The position numbers were made by a program, and so were the translations under genes. The notes under the pieces are model-generated. The model was not told the origin of the DNA. It searched no databases and saw only the letters and a list, made by a program, of their open reading frames with translations. Below, piece after piece: positions 1 through 8,237 of a stretch of DNA of 64,000 bases. Every line of letters begins with the position of its first letter. Within the stretch, counting starts at the first letter, position 1. Source of the DNA: HGM13006 sp900757695 (GTDB lineage Bacteria; Bacillota; Clostridia; Oscillospirales; Oscillospiraceae); NCBI GenBank assembly GCA_959607825.1, contig CAUHNW010000007.1:62001-126000 (forward strand), in the 5' to 3' direction.

Positions 1-1
1 A

Positions 2-730
2 CGGGAATACGGCAACTGGGAATCCTCCTACTATTCCGGCAAGTGCGGCGTATGGTCCGACGGCTTCCGGGAGCTGGATCCCGCCAACCGCAGCAATGCG
101 GATGACCCGAACTATATGGTTTCGCCGATTGCACTGACCGATTATGACTGCCATGTGGCAGAGCGTTCCACCGCCTCTATGAACGGCATGCTGTTCCTGA
201 CCACTGCCTGCGAAAAGCCGGAGCTGGCCATGGAAATGATCAACTATTGCTACACCACCGATGGCCGCCACAATGGCCTTTACGGCATGGAGGGCGAAGG
301 CTATACCCTGACCGATGACGGAAAGGTTCAGCTTACAGAGAATTTGACCAACAACCCCAACTGGTCCCTGAACAATGCACTGCTTTGGTATGGTGCGGCG
401 CAGTGGATGCCCACTTGCACGGATATGGAGTACTATGAGCTGATCGGTGCCAAGGAGTCCATTGACGGCATTAAGTACTGGACAGACAACGGCGGCGACA
501 AGGCCATGAAGCTGCCTGCAGGCGTCAGCCTGTCCGCCGAGGCCAACACAGAGTTTAACAATCTGGCCAGTGATGTACTGACCCTGTTCTCCGAAGGTGC
601 AGTCCGGGTAGTGACCGGCGCACTGGATGAAGCAGGCTACCGGGCGCTGATTGAGGATGCAAACGGTATGGGCCTTGCCCGTATGACGGAGCTGTATCAG
701 GAAGCTTATGACGCTTATCTGGCAGGTTAA
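2..730 (+). CDS. Extracellular solute-binding protein, 3' part (5' end outside window)
   Basis: The open frame enters from the left edge and runs 242 codons to TAA. The first ATG in it, at 116, is internal: the reading frame is open upstream and the protein upstream of it (REYGNWESSYYSG...) is continuous. The C-terminal layout (mature lobe with 'lasttaceKPELAMEMINYCYTTDGR', then a closing helix) matches the family-1 extracellular solute-binding proteins of ABC importers. It resembles the C-terminal half of the complete lipoprotein at 11103-12872 (same 'lidYwfsdeGr..tfGieG..Y..de.G' block), so the two are paralogues. Substrate unknown. The gene ends just before a strong hairpin terminator. Family call fairly sure; specificity not readable. 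Confidence 0.75.
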   Translation, partial: REYGNWESSYYSGKCGVWSDGFRELDPANRSNADDPNYMVSPIALTDYDCHVAERSTASMNGMLFLTTACEKPELAMEMINYCYTTDGRHNGLYGMEGEGYTLTDDGKVQLTENLTNNPNWSLNNALLWYGAAQWMPTCTDMEYYELIGAKESIDGIKYWTDNGGDKAMKLPAGVSLSAEANTEFNNLASDVLTLFSEGAVRVVTGALDEAGYRALIEDANGMGLARMTELYQEAYDAYLAG

Positions 731-1742
731 GCTTTAGAATCAAAAACTCCCCAGTGCCGCAGCACTGGGGAGTTTTTGTACCAGTTCGGTATTCCTTTAG
801 AAGAGTGACGCACAAATAAACGTCTCCTTATCGGGGCTGGGGGGGCAACTAAGCTCCGCATGGTCTTCTCCAGAACGGAAATATCGATGGGCTTGGAGAT
901 GTGTGCATCCATGCCGGAGTCGATGCTTTGCTGTACATCCTCGGAGAAGGCATTGACGGTCATTGCAACAATGGGAATGGTTTGACCAAGGGGGTTCTTA
1001 CTGCGGCGGATGGCCATGGCGGCCCCGTAACCGGTCGTTTTCGGCATCTGCACATCCATATGTGGCTCGGAAAAATGGTCGTGGTTGATCGTAAAGCACC
1101 CTTGAAGCTGATGCGGACGCCCACCTACATTCGCTGTGTATGTAATCACATATTCCGATTGCTGAGAGAGCACATGCTTTAGGTTTGATAGCTTGGTGGC
1201 TTCTAAAAAGTGCTGCCGATCGTCTGCATCAATAATGGCAGAGGCATAGTGCTGGATGCAATGGGTGTAGTCGTTGCTGTCCCTACTCCAACTGGTGGGG
1301 CAAATCGTATCGCTCAGAGAGAACTGTTCCTCCTGCACGGTGACAAGATTTACATCAATCAAAAAGATGTAATCATCACTAATGCCCTGCAGAATAGAAG
1401 TGACACGCTGCATATCTACCTGCTCTCGATCTGCCACTGCCTTTTTATGGTCAAGGTAGATCAGCTGTGCGCACAGCCAGATCACAGCGATGCCCAAAGG
1501 GATGATGGCAACCCGCTGATCCCGGTTTGCGCCGTTGATCATCTTTCAGGTAGCCACGGAAGAAAACAGCTGCAGCAGCGACCAGTCGGAGCCCCGCACC
1601 GGTATGATCTTTTCGGCGGAGGTGCCGCTGTTGCCGGTGTAAGAAAAGCTGGTGTTGGTCTGCGTACAAATGGCATCCTGCACGGTACGGTACAGGGCGG
1701 CGGCACTTTCCGGCATGGCCGTGGCATTACGAAGTGCTTCTG
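727..1742 (-). pseudogene. Collapsed relic of a hybrid sensor histidine kinase
   Basis: Read right to left, this stretch carries pieces of one membrane sensor kinase. First comes the end of an extracellular sensor domain ('IIPVRGSDWSLLQLF'). An in-frame stop interrupts it, then a membrane helix follows ('VAIIPLGIAVIWLCAQLIYL'). Next is a PAS-like segment, and directly after it the second half of a receiver domain ('MDVQMPKTTGY...', with the 'SKPID' lysine motif). The whole HisKA and HATPase region and the first half of the receiver are missing. The longest surviving frame (727-1542) even reads through the terminator hairpin. The normal domain order of such kinases is established knowledge; deletion plus frameshift is my inference. 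A functional kinase is excluded by the missing catalytic core. Confidence 0.7.
742..777. terminator. Bidirectional rho-independent terminator
   Basis: A 16-bp perfect stem (742-757 / 762-777) with a four-base loop carries A5 on one side and T5 on the other. It can stop the solute-binding protein transcript from the left and the kinase-relic transcript from the right. Confidence 0.9.
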
Positions 1743-1985
1743 TTAGATCAGAACTGGCGGCAGCAGATTACCAAGGCCCAGGTTCAGGGCAACGCCCTTG
1801 AGCGTATGGGCCGCATGAAAGGCATCTACTGCGCTTTGCGTGCCCATGGCGGCAGAAAGCGTTGCCATGCTGCTATCCTTGGGAAATAAGTGGAGAAATT
1901 TAATGACCAGAACATCCATTTGGAAGCGGCCCACTACATCTTTGCAGTCTCCACCCACGACTTCATAAAATTCCTGAATTGTCAT
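1743..1985 (-). CDS. HPt phosphotransfer domain protein, probably truncated by a frameshift
   Basis: The 80-residue product contains the HPt signature 'AHTLKGVALNLGL', in which the His (about residue 60) is the phospho-acceptor of multistep phosphorelays. The frame stops after 'GNLLPPVLI'. A shift of one base there restores the usual HPt continuation ('SDLTEALRN'), so the gene looks recently frameshifted and lacks the last helices of the four-helix bundle. It starts with an ATGA overlap with the upstream REC/HD-GYP/GGDEF gene, so the two are one transcript. The remains of the cognate hybrid kinase follow immediately. It may be non-functional. Confidence 0.55.
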   Translation of the reverse strand: MTIQEFYEVVGGDCKDVVGRFQMDVLVIKFLHLFPKDSSMATLSAAMGTQSAVDAFHAAHTLKGVALNLGLGNLLPPVLI

Positions 1986-4444
1986 ATTGAAAGCTCCTCT
2001 CGAAACAGTACAGCGCAGTTCTTCTCCTGCTTTGCCTGATATAGCGCAATATCAGCCATGTGGATGATACCGGATATCTTACCGTAGGCGTAGGCACCGC
2101 CGGCACTGGCGGTGATGCGGAGATCCGGCTGCTCGGGGATTTGTACAGTGGAAACTGTGTGAATTATTTTTTCCAGCTTTTCCTCCAGAATGTAGGAGGG
2201 AAGGTTGTGGAACAGCAGGAAAAACTCGTCTCCGCCGTAACGAATCAGTTTATCGTTGCTGCGAACGGCGGAACGAATGGCCTGCGCGATCCGATAGAGG
2301 GCTGCATCGCCGGCAATATGGCCGAAAGTGTCATTGACCTGCTTGAAGTTGTCGATATCGATCATGGCGAAGGCGTATTCGCCCACCAGATTCTTCAGCC
2401 GGTCATCGTAGTAGCGGCGATTGTAGACTTTTGTGGTGGAGTCAATGTAGACCTGCCGGTTCCGCACCAGCAGCTGATTGATGACACTTTCCTCCGCACC
2501 ACTGCCCACCATGTCGCTGAAATGGATGGGATTGACGCATTCCAGAGAGTAGGGATGCCCATCTACCTCAATACAGGTGGCGATAATATAGTACACCTCG
2601 TTGCCTACGGCTTCTACTTTGCTGACGGGCTTGTGCGTACGGATGGTTTCCAGTGAAATGCAGCGGTCACAGCGCTTTGCTTTCTCCCAGACGGAGTAGC
2701 AGTGCCGACTGCTCTCCAGCGTATGCCCGCCGATGCCATTGGAGACCTGCATACAAATGGAAGGATCTACCAGACGAACGGTTTCAAAGATGTTCCGGTA
2801 ACGCTGGAACACCATGCCCAGCTGAGCTCCGGCAATCCGCATGACATTGTCCTCGCAGGTGTACACCGGGGGAACCTCATCTTCATCATCGGTGAATTCC
2901 ATGGAGATATCGTGATAATTGGCAAGGCGGCTGTATTCCGCCTCGATGTCCTGAATCTTTCCCAGCAGGGATTTGCACTTGCCGGGCTCCGTGTTGGACC
3001 ATGTGATCAAAATGGCAATTTTACACCATCGGAGCTGGCCGCTGAGAACCAGCTGGGCTTCCAGCTCGATATACTGCTCGTCAATGGGAAGCGCATTGAG
3101 CCGGTCTTCTATGGTGTGCACAAGATCGCTGCTGGCTACAGAGAGAAACTCGCTGCTGGTAAGGGGATCGTGGATCACAGAGGGAAGCCCGGTCTGTGCT
3201 ACAATGCCGTGGTAAAGGGTCAGTACAGAGGGCTTTGCGGTGTATTCAAACCAAAGCTCATCGCTGAGATCACAGAAGAAGTTCTGACGGCTGTAGGCAT
3301 CCTCAAGCTGCTGGGTCATGCGGGCTGTACTCAGATCATGGCTTTTATAGAGGTTCTCCACAGCCCTTTGCGCCGTATATTGGCTCTGTACAACACTGGA
3401 GGGCAGTTTTGCTTCTTCTTTGATTTTTCCGGCAATGTCATCCAGGCAATCCAGCAAGATCGGGTTAAACGTACCGCACTTGCCGTTGTGGATCATAGCC
3501 ATGGCGGTTTCCTGAGAATAGGCCTCTTTATAGCAGTGCTTGCTGACCAGTGCGTCATAGACATCGGCCACGGAGACGACCTGAGCGGCAATGGGGATCT
3601 CCTCCCCTCGGAGACCGTCTGGATAGCCCTGACCGTCCCAGCGTTCGTGGTGCCAGCGGCAGATTTCAATGGCATATTTGACAAGCCGTTCATCCTGATA
3701 AATTGGCAGAGTAGAGATCATATTTGCGCCCAGCAGAGGATGGCGCTTGATGTTATCAAATTCCTCCGGCGTCAGCGCAGAGTGCTTTGTGAGAATACTT
3801 TCGGGAATCAGGAGCTTGCCGATATCGTGCAGACCCGCTGCGGTGCAGATAGTCTCGATATCATCATGATTCAGCGGGTATTGATCTGTCTTTATCAGCA
3901 GCCGCTGCAGCAGAAGCTCCGTCAAATGGCAGACATTGGACATGTGGGTGCCGCTTTCGCCGTTGCGGAATTCCACGGCATAGCCAAGGATGGAGACCAG
4001 AACGGTATTGTTCTTTCCCTGCTGATCAAACTGATCGGCCACAACGCTCATAAGCTGCTGCTTCTTTGTTTGCAGCAAAATGGCATTGATGATACGCTGA
4101 CGGACAACGCTGGAGATATAGGGACGGCTGATGTAGTCAGAGACACCAAGTCGGAAGGCACGATCGATATAGGCGCTGTTGGTTTCGGCGGAGATGATGA
4201 TGGTAGGGATGGTATCGATCCAGTGCTTGCGGTTCATTTCGTCCAGAACCTCAAAGCTGTCCATTTCCGGCATGACCAGATCCAGAAGCAGTGCGGCAAT
4301 GCGGCCCTGATAGGATTCCAGCGCGGCAATGGCCTCTTTGCCGTCGGATACTTCGATGATCTCAAAGTCATGTTCCAGCATATTGACAAGGATCGCCCGG
4401 TTTAGCTCCGAGTCATCCGCAATGAGCAATTTCTTGTGGTTCAT
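1982..4444 (-). CDS. Response regulator with REC, HD-GYP and GGDEF domains
   Basis: This 820-residue cytosolic signalling protein has an N-terminal receiver domain (residues about 5-125, phospho-acceptor Asp55 in 'LLLDLVMPE'). An HD-GYP phosphodiesterase domain follows (about 135-345, with 'LHDIGKLLIP' and 'HHERWDGQGYPDGL'). The middle region looks PAS-like and includes a Cys-rich stretch ('CYSVWEKAKRCDRC'). The C-terminal diguanylate cyclase domain carries an intact 'YGGDEF' near residue 735. It could both make and destroy cyclic di-GMP under phosphorelay control. It heads the leftward operon with the HPt fragment and the kinase relic. No DNA-binding domain is present. Domain calls are firm; net direction of c-di-GMP turnover is not predictable. 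Confidence 0.9.
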   Translation of the reverse strand: MNHKKLLIADDSELNRAILVNMLEHDFEIIEVSDGKEAIAALESYQGRIAALLLDLVMPEMDSFEVLDEMNRKHWIDTIPTIIISAETNSAYIDRAFRLGVSDYISRPYISSVVRQRIINAILLQTKKQQLMSVVADQFDQQGKNNTVLVSILGYAVEFRNGESGTHMSNVCHLTELLLQRLLIKTDQYPLNHDDIETICTAAGLHDIGKLLIPESILTKHSALTPEEFDNIKRHPLLGANMISTLPIYQDERLVKYAIEICRWHHERWDGQGYPDGLRGEEIPIAAQVVSVADVYDALVSKHCYKEAYSQETAMAMIHNGKCGTFNPILLDCLDDIAGKIKEEAKLPSSVVQSQYTAQRAVENLYKSHDLSTARMTQQLEDAYSRQNFFCDLSDELWFEYTAKPSVLTLYHGIVAQTGLPSVIHDPLTSSEFLSVASSDLVHTIEDRLNALPIDEQYIELEAQLVLSGQLRWCKIAILITWSNTEPGKCKSLLGKIQDIEAEYSRLANYHDISMEFTDDEDEVPPVYTCEDNVMRIAGAQLGMVFQRYRNIFETVRLVDPSICMQVSNGIGGHTLESSRHCYSVWEKAKRCDRCISLETIRTHKPVSKVEAVGNEVYYIIATCIEVDGHPYSLECVNPIHFSDMVGSGAEESVINQLLVRNRQVYIDSTTKVYNRRYYDDRLKNLVGEYAFAMIDIDNFKQVNDTFGHIAGDAALYRIAQAIRSAVRSNDKLIRYGGDEFFLLFHNLPSYILEEKLEKIIHTVSTVQIPEQPDLRITASAGGAYAYGKISGIIHMADIALYQAKQEKNCAVLFREELSI

Positions 4445-4615
4445 AAATCGATCTCCTCCGCTATGATACTCCTATACAATTTAATCATACGTTTTCTAAG
4501 GATGAAAGTCAATGTTTTTGACGAAAATACCGTTTTCAGGGGAAGAAGAAAAAACAAATGGAGGGTTCAGAGCGGAATTGTTTGCAATATGATCTTGTAC
4601 TGCGGTTTTTGAGAA

Positions 4616-4645
4616 TTGCGGAACCGGGAGACGCTGCGGTACAAT
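4616..4645 (+). promoter_or_regulatory. Candidate promoter of the first SnoaL-like cassette
   Basis: TTGCGG (4616-4621), an 18-base spacer and TACAAT (4640-4645) precede the A1-B1-C1 genes. The -35 box matches weakly. The 313-base gap 4445-4757 otherwise holds only the divergent start of the regulator gene and the structured leader. Confidence 0.4.
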
Positions 4646-4665
4646 AGAAGCAATCCAAAAGGATA

Positions 4666-4730
4666 ATGTGCGGACGCAGATGAGCGTCTGCGCCGGATCG
4701 GATGCAAGATGGCCGCAGAGCTTCTGCGGC
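4666..4730 (+). promoter_or_regulatory. Structured leader with alternating complementary hexamers and a possible leader peptide
   Basis: Four hexamers alternate: CGCAGA (4675-4680), TCTGCG (4687-4692), CGCAGA (4714-4719) and TCTGCG (4723-4728). Pairings 1:2 plus 3:4 compete with 2:3, the logic of an attenuator. Hairpin 3:4 extends to 8 bp (4712-4719 / 4723-4730). A tiny ORF (ATG 4666, M-C-G-R-R, stop 4681-4683) covers hexamer 1 with two Arg codons, although its Shine-Dalgarno spacing is short. No U-tract is present, so if regulatory it would not be a simple rho-independent attenuator. Confidence 0.35.
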
Positions 4731-4757
4731 AAACGGAATGGATAAGGAGATGATTTC

Positions 4758-5501
4758 ATGAACAAATCCGCCCTCTCTGCGGAGGAATTGGTGGGCATCT
4801 GGGAAGAGCGCCGGGAAGTCAAAAATCTCATGGGCCGCTATGCAGTCAGCTTCCTGCTGAAGCGGGAAAAGGATATGTTTGCGGACTTCTGGAGCGGCCG
4901 TGAGGATGTGTCCATGGGCATGAACAACGGCTGGTATGTGGGCCGTGAGGCCATTGCCGAATGGTTCTCAGCCATCCATAGCGCTACAGAGAAAAAGGCC
5001 GCACTGCTGAAGGCGGATCTGCCGGACAAGCTTGGGAACAAGACGGCGGCAGAGATTTACGGAATTGGAGATTTTGACGTCAAGCCTCTGGGAACGCCGG
5101 TGATCGAGCTGGCAGATGACCTTCAGACTGCAAAGGGAATGTGGTACTCACAGGGCTCCAAAGCAGATGTCACAGAATCCGGCCCGGTATCCTATTGGAC
5201 CTTTGGCGTATTCTGTGTGGACTTTATTCTGGAAAATGGCGCATGGAAAATCTGGCATCTTCAGTATCTGGAGGATGTAAAGTGCCTCTGCGGGCAGAGC
5301 TGGGCAGAGCCGTCCAAGCCATTTCCGGAGCTGGAAGCATATGCGGAGCTGAAGGATGAGAAGCTGCCGGAGCCTACGGTCAAGGCGGCCCTCTATACGC
5401 CCTACAGCCCCAACCGGCCAATGGCAAGGCTGCCGAAGCTGCCGGAACCCTATAAAACCTTTGCTGAAACCTTCAGCTATGGCTATGAAAAGGAGGCGTG
5501 A
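4758..5501 (+). CDS. SnoaL/NTF2-like protein A1
   Basis: The product has 247 residues with no signal peptide. An N-terminal helix ('EELVGIWEERREVKNLMGRYAVSFL') leads into a cone-shaped alpha+beta NTF2/SnoaL-type domain ending in 'GAWKIWHLQYLEDV' near residue 170. The C-terminal arm is Pro-rich ('LPEPTVK', then 'PEPYKTFAETFSYGYE'). SnoaL-like proteins include polyketide cyclases, the bile-acid dehydratase BaiE and ketosteroid isomerase relatives, so a lyase or isomerase role on a hydrophobic ring compound is plausible but unproven. Shine-Dalgarno AAGGAGA (4744-4750) fixes the start. It is the first gene of a tight trio, four bases from the next start. The closest relative in the window is the gene at 8718-9455. 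Confidence 0.8.
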   Translation: MNKSALSAEELVGIWEERREVKNLMGRYAVSFLLKREKDMFADFWSGREDVSMGMNNGWYVGREAIAEWFSAIHSATEKKAALLKADLPDKLGNKTAAEIYGIGDFDVKPLGTPVIELADDLQTAKGMWYSQGSKADVTESGPVSYWTFGVFCVDFILENGAWKIWHLQYLEDVKCLCGQSWAEPSKPFPELEAYAELKDEKLPEPTVKAALYTPYSPNRPMARLPKLPEPYKTFAETFSYGYEKEA

Positions 5502-5503
5502 CC

Positions 5504-6259
5504 ATGAATACCAAGGTGTTTTCCGATGATGAGCAGGTCCGCCGTGTCTGGGACATGGAAGAGGTCAAGGATCTGATGGCACGCCGTGCCTACCTTTATA
5601 TGCAGGATCTTCGCAGGGAGGAGATCGAGACCCTTTGGGTGCAGAAGCCCGAAAACAAAAAGACTGCGGTCTTCGGCTCTAACTGGGGCTTCTATACGGG
5701 GCTTGACAATATTTCGAGCTGGTATGTGGGGGAGCATGGAAACCTGCGTCAGACCCAGCTGGATGCCGTTTCTGCCCATGACCCGGCGGTGAAAAACTGC
5801 CCGGAGAATTTGGGATATGGAGCAATGCTCTGTTCGCCCCTTTCCACCGCACTGGTGGAGATCGCCGGGGACGGAAAGACGGCTCAGGGCCTGTGGTACT
5901 CCATCGGTCAGCGGACAGAGCCCAACGGCGATGGGACAGCCAGCGCACACTGGGTCTGCGGCAAGATCGGAGCGGACTTTATGAAGGAGGACGGAGTCTG
6001 GAAGATCTGGCGGCTGACCGAGGCACCGGACATCATTGTGACGCCCGGAGAGGCCGTGGCAGATCAGCCTGTATTTTGGGAGAAGGGGGCCAATCTCATG
6101 GAGAACCTCTTTGGCTCGCCCACGGTTCCCATGACAGCCCACGATCCCACCTATAACTGGAGCGACAGCTTCCCGCCTGCTCCGGAACCCTACTATACCT
6201 ATGCCGATGAGATGGGAAATTGCCCCCAAGGCGTACACAATGAATGGAGGCCCTACTGA
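5504..6259 (+). CDS. SnoaL/NTF2-like protein B1
   Basis: The product has 251 residues. I chose ATG 5504 because AGGAGG at 5491-5496 sits seven bases upstream; a GTG six bases earlier lies too close to it. The protein starts 'DDEQVRRVWDMEEVKDLMARRAYLYMQDLRREEIETLWVQ', contains 'FGSNWGFYTGLDNISSWYV', and ends the fold with 'GVWKIWRLTEA'. A Pro-rich arm ('PPAPEPYYTYADE') follows. It shares the fold and C-terminal P-x-P-Y motif with A1 and C1 but is a separate subfamily. Its stop overlaps the next start (ATGA), implying translational coupling and possibly a hetero-oligomer. The paralogue is 9461-10177. The reaction is unknown. Confidence 0.8.
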   Translation: MNTKVFSDDEQVRRVWDMEEVKDLMARRAYLYMQDLRREEIETLWVQKPENKKTAVFGSNWGFYTGLDNISSWYVGEHGNLRQTQLDAVSAHDPAVKNCPENLGYGAMLCSPLSTALVEIAGDGKTAQGLWYSIGQRTEPNGDGTASAHWVCGKIGADFMKEDGVWKIWRLTEAPDIIVTPGEAVADQPVFWEKGANLMENLFGSPTVPMTAHDPTYNWSDSFPPAPEPYYTYADEMGNCPQGVHNEWRPY

Positions 6260-7002
6260 TGAAAACACACCTTTCTCTTTCGCAGCGCATCCATAATGCG
6301 GTAGGCTCTCAGCAGGCCGAAAACATCCACGCACGCCACAGCTACCTCCACGGCAAATCCTTTGCCAAGGAGGAGTGGGGCAAGATCTGGTCCCGTCGAG
6401 AGGACTGCTCATGGGCCCATGCATTTGGCCGTTGGAGAGGCTTCGAAAACGTCTGGTATGGCTCTGTAACCTGCTATGATGCAGCCTGCTTCCAGCGCTT
6501 TACCCAGATTTATGAGATCTATCCACAGGTGGGCGGTATGGATCCCCGGCCGCTCAGTGAGGTGTCCTGCCATACGCTGGTAACGGATATCATTGAGGTG
6601 GCCGATGACGGACAGTCTGCAAGAGCGTATTTCCTGACCCCCGGTCTCATCTATTCGACCCTGAACGGCAACCAGAAAAAGCGCTGTGCCTACCTGTGGG
6701 AGCGCTATGGTGCGGACTTTGTATTTGAAGACGGCCAATGGCTGTTCCTCCATGAGCAGGTCTGCCCGGATATTTTCGGCAATCTGGACGATGTCAACTG
6801 GGCCCACAGCAAGTATGAGATGCTGAAGAATCCGCCGCCTCCCCCTGAGGGTGGTATGCCCCCCAGAAAGGATCAGCGGCTTCAGAATCCCGGCCCGCTG
6901 CATTTTGACTGGACACCCATTCAGCCGGTACAGGATACGGTGCCATGGCCCGTCCCCTATGCCACGCTGGATGACAATAATACCTATACAAAATCCAAAT
7001 AA
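6259..7002 (+). CDS. SnoaL/NTF2-like protein C1
   Basis: The product has 247 residues. ATG 6259 overlaps the B1 stop and has GGAGG at 6246-6250; an in-frame ATG at 6244 lies before that site and is less likely. The N-terminus 'LSQRIHNAVGSQQAENIHARHSYLH' is followed by 'WGKIWSRREDCSWAHAFGRWRGFENVWYGSV' and 'YLWERYGADFVFEDGQWLFLHEQVCPD'. Near residue 197 there is a short linker 'NPPPPPEGGMPP', replaced in the paralogue C2 by a collagen-like repeat. The tail 'VPWPVPYATLDDNNTY' carries the family's C-terminal arm. Last gene of the first trio, followed by two terminators. Fold call is good; substrate unknown. Confidence 0.8.
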   Translation: MKTHLSLSQRIHNAVGSQQAENIHARHSYLHGKSFAKEEWGKIWSRREDCSWAHAFGRWRGFENVWYGSVTCYDAACFQRFTQIYEIYPQVGGMDPRPLSEVSCHTLVTDIIEVADDGQSARAYFLTPGLIYSTLNGNQKKRCAYLWERYGADFVFEDGQWLFLHEQVCPDIFGNLDDVNWAHSKYEMLKNPPPPPEGGMPPRKDQRLQNPGPLHFDWTPIQPVQDTVPWPVPYATLDDNNTYTKSK

Positions 7003-7011
7003 ACATATAGG

Positions 7012-7045
7012 AAGGATCCGCATTGGAAACGGTGCGGATCCTTTT
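7012..7045 (+). terminator. Terminator after the first trio
   Basis: An 11-bp stem (7012-7022 / 7033-7043) with a ten-base loop is followed by TTTT. Confidence 0.8.
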
Positions 7046-7065
7046 GCAGTGGCAGCTATGGGAAG

Positions 7066-7098
7066 CTGCAGCCTGCACTTGTGCGGCTGCAGTTTTTT
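7066..7098 (+). terminator. Second stacked hairpin before the LysR gene
   Basis: A stem of 8 bp plus 4 bp with one bulge (7066-7078 / 7081-7092) is followed by T6 (7093-7098). A TATACT box at 7103-7108, with TTGTGC at 7079-7084 and an 18-base spacer, could be the LysR promoter, so terminator and promoter may overlap. Confidence 0.65.
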
Positions 7099-7139
7099 GT
7101 GCTATACTGAAATGGAAAAAGACAGAAGGGGTGCGGCCC

Positions 7140-8072
7140 ATGGAACTCAAGCAACTGCAATATTTTCGGAAAGCGGCAAAGACTAAGAGTATCTCAGCGG
7201 CGGCGGAAGCACTGTATATTACGCAGCCTGCGCTGAGCCGCTGTATTAAGCGTTTGGAAGAAGAGGTGGGCGCTTCTTTGCTGCAACGGACATCCAGTGG
7301 GGTGGAGTTGACCGCTGCTGGGGCTGCACTGATGGCAGAATTGGATCAGGTGTTTGAGCACTTGGAGCATGGGCTGTCCAGTGCTCGGCTGATTGGAAAT
7401 CAGCAGCTTCCGACTCTGAATGTGGTCTACTGTTTTGAGGAATTTGACACCGGAATCATTTATCAGCTGCACAGCGCCTTCCCGGATGTCAGGACCAGCG
7501 TTGACATTCTGCCGCCGGATCAGGCATATCGGGAACTGCTGGCAGGGAAGGTGGACTTTGCGGTACTGCCCCAGGTGCCGGAGCACCCCGGAATTCGCTT
7601 CCGGCGGCTGGGCGCGGAAGAAATGATGCTGTCGTTTCCGGAGGGACACCCGCTGTCCGGTCGAGCCTTTGTATTGCTGGAAGAGCTGGATGGACTGGAT
7701 GTAGTATGCAATGAAGTGGGCTTTGACTGGAACAGCATTCAGCGCATCTGTGAAGAGCATGGCATCTCCATGAACCTGAAATTTTCCAGTAATAGTCACC
7801 AAACGGTAGGCCGGCTCCACAACATGATGCAGTCGGCACTGTTTGTACCCATTGGCTCTGTGGCAGAGTTTCGGGATTCCGGACGGAATCGGGAATTGCC
7901 AGCTAGAGTTGTACCGCAGGTATTTCGGCGTAACATTGTGGTGGCATGGCCAGAGCAGAAACGGCTGACCACTGCGGAGAAATACTTTATGGAGCTGCTT
8001 CAGCGATCCAATCGGCAGATCCAGCAGAAAACGCAGGAGTTCTGTATGGAGGTATTTGGAAGGGGCAGCTGA
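7140..8072 (+). CDS. LysR-family transcriptional regulator
   Basis: The product has 310 residues. The N-terminal winged helix-turn-helix is classic ('MELKQLQYFRKAAKTKSISAAAEALYITQPALSRCIKRLEEEVG', residues 1-44). The effector-binding domain (about 90-295) has the periplasmic-binding-protein-like two-lobe layout. The reading frame is open further upstream, but ATG 7140 gives the standard family start and has GAAGGGG before it. The gene sits between the two SnoaL-like trios on the same strand, flanked by terminators. It is therefore a good candidate to sense the substrate and control one or both trios, though LysR genes are more often divergent from their targets. Confidence 0.9.
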   Translation: MELKQLQYFRKAAKTKSISAAAEALYITQPALSRCIKRLEEEVGASLLQRTSSGVELTAAGAALMAELDQVFEHLEHGLSSARLIGNQQLPTLNVVYCFEEFDTGIIYQLHSAFPDVRTSVDILPPDQAYRELLAGKVDFAVLPQVPEHPGIRFRRLGAEEMMLSFPEGHPLSGRAFVLLEELDGLDVVCNEVGFDWNSIQRICEEHGISMNLKFSSNSHQTVGRLHNMMQSALFVPIGSVAEFRDSGRNRELPARVVPQVFRRNIVVAWPEQKRLTTAEKYFMELLQRSNRQIQQKTQEFCMEVFGRGS

Positions 8073-8119
8073 GCCAATTAACCCATGGTAGGATAAAATG
8101 TGCGCTAGGGAACTGTGTG

Positions 8120-8163
8120 AAAAAAGGAGCGATATTACATGAGTGTAATGTCGCTCCTTTTTT
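8120..8163 (+). terminator. Terminator after the LysR gene
   Basis: A long stem (A6GGAGCGA..., 8120-8138, pairing with 8145-8163) ends in T6. The mirror-image A6 makes it usable in both directions. Confidence 0.85.
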
Positions 8164-8237
8164 CAGCATTTCCACTGGGCTGAGATGTCTGTTATACTCG
8201 TCTTATCCAAAGCGACACCGTAGAAAGGATGAGTGAT

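Noticed and set aside
2702..4405. Long open frame of 567 codons on the plus strand opposite the REC/HD-GYP/GGDEF gene
   Set aside because: The minus strand has clear domain motifs in all parts; the plus-strand frame shows no family features and is a shadow of GC-rich codon use.
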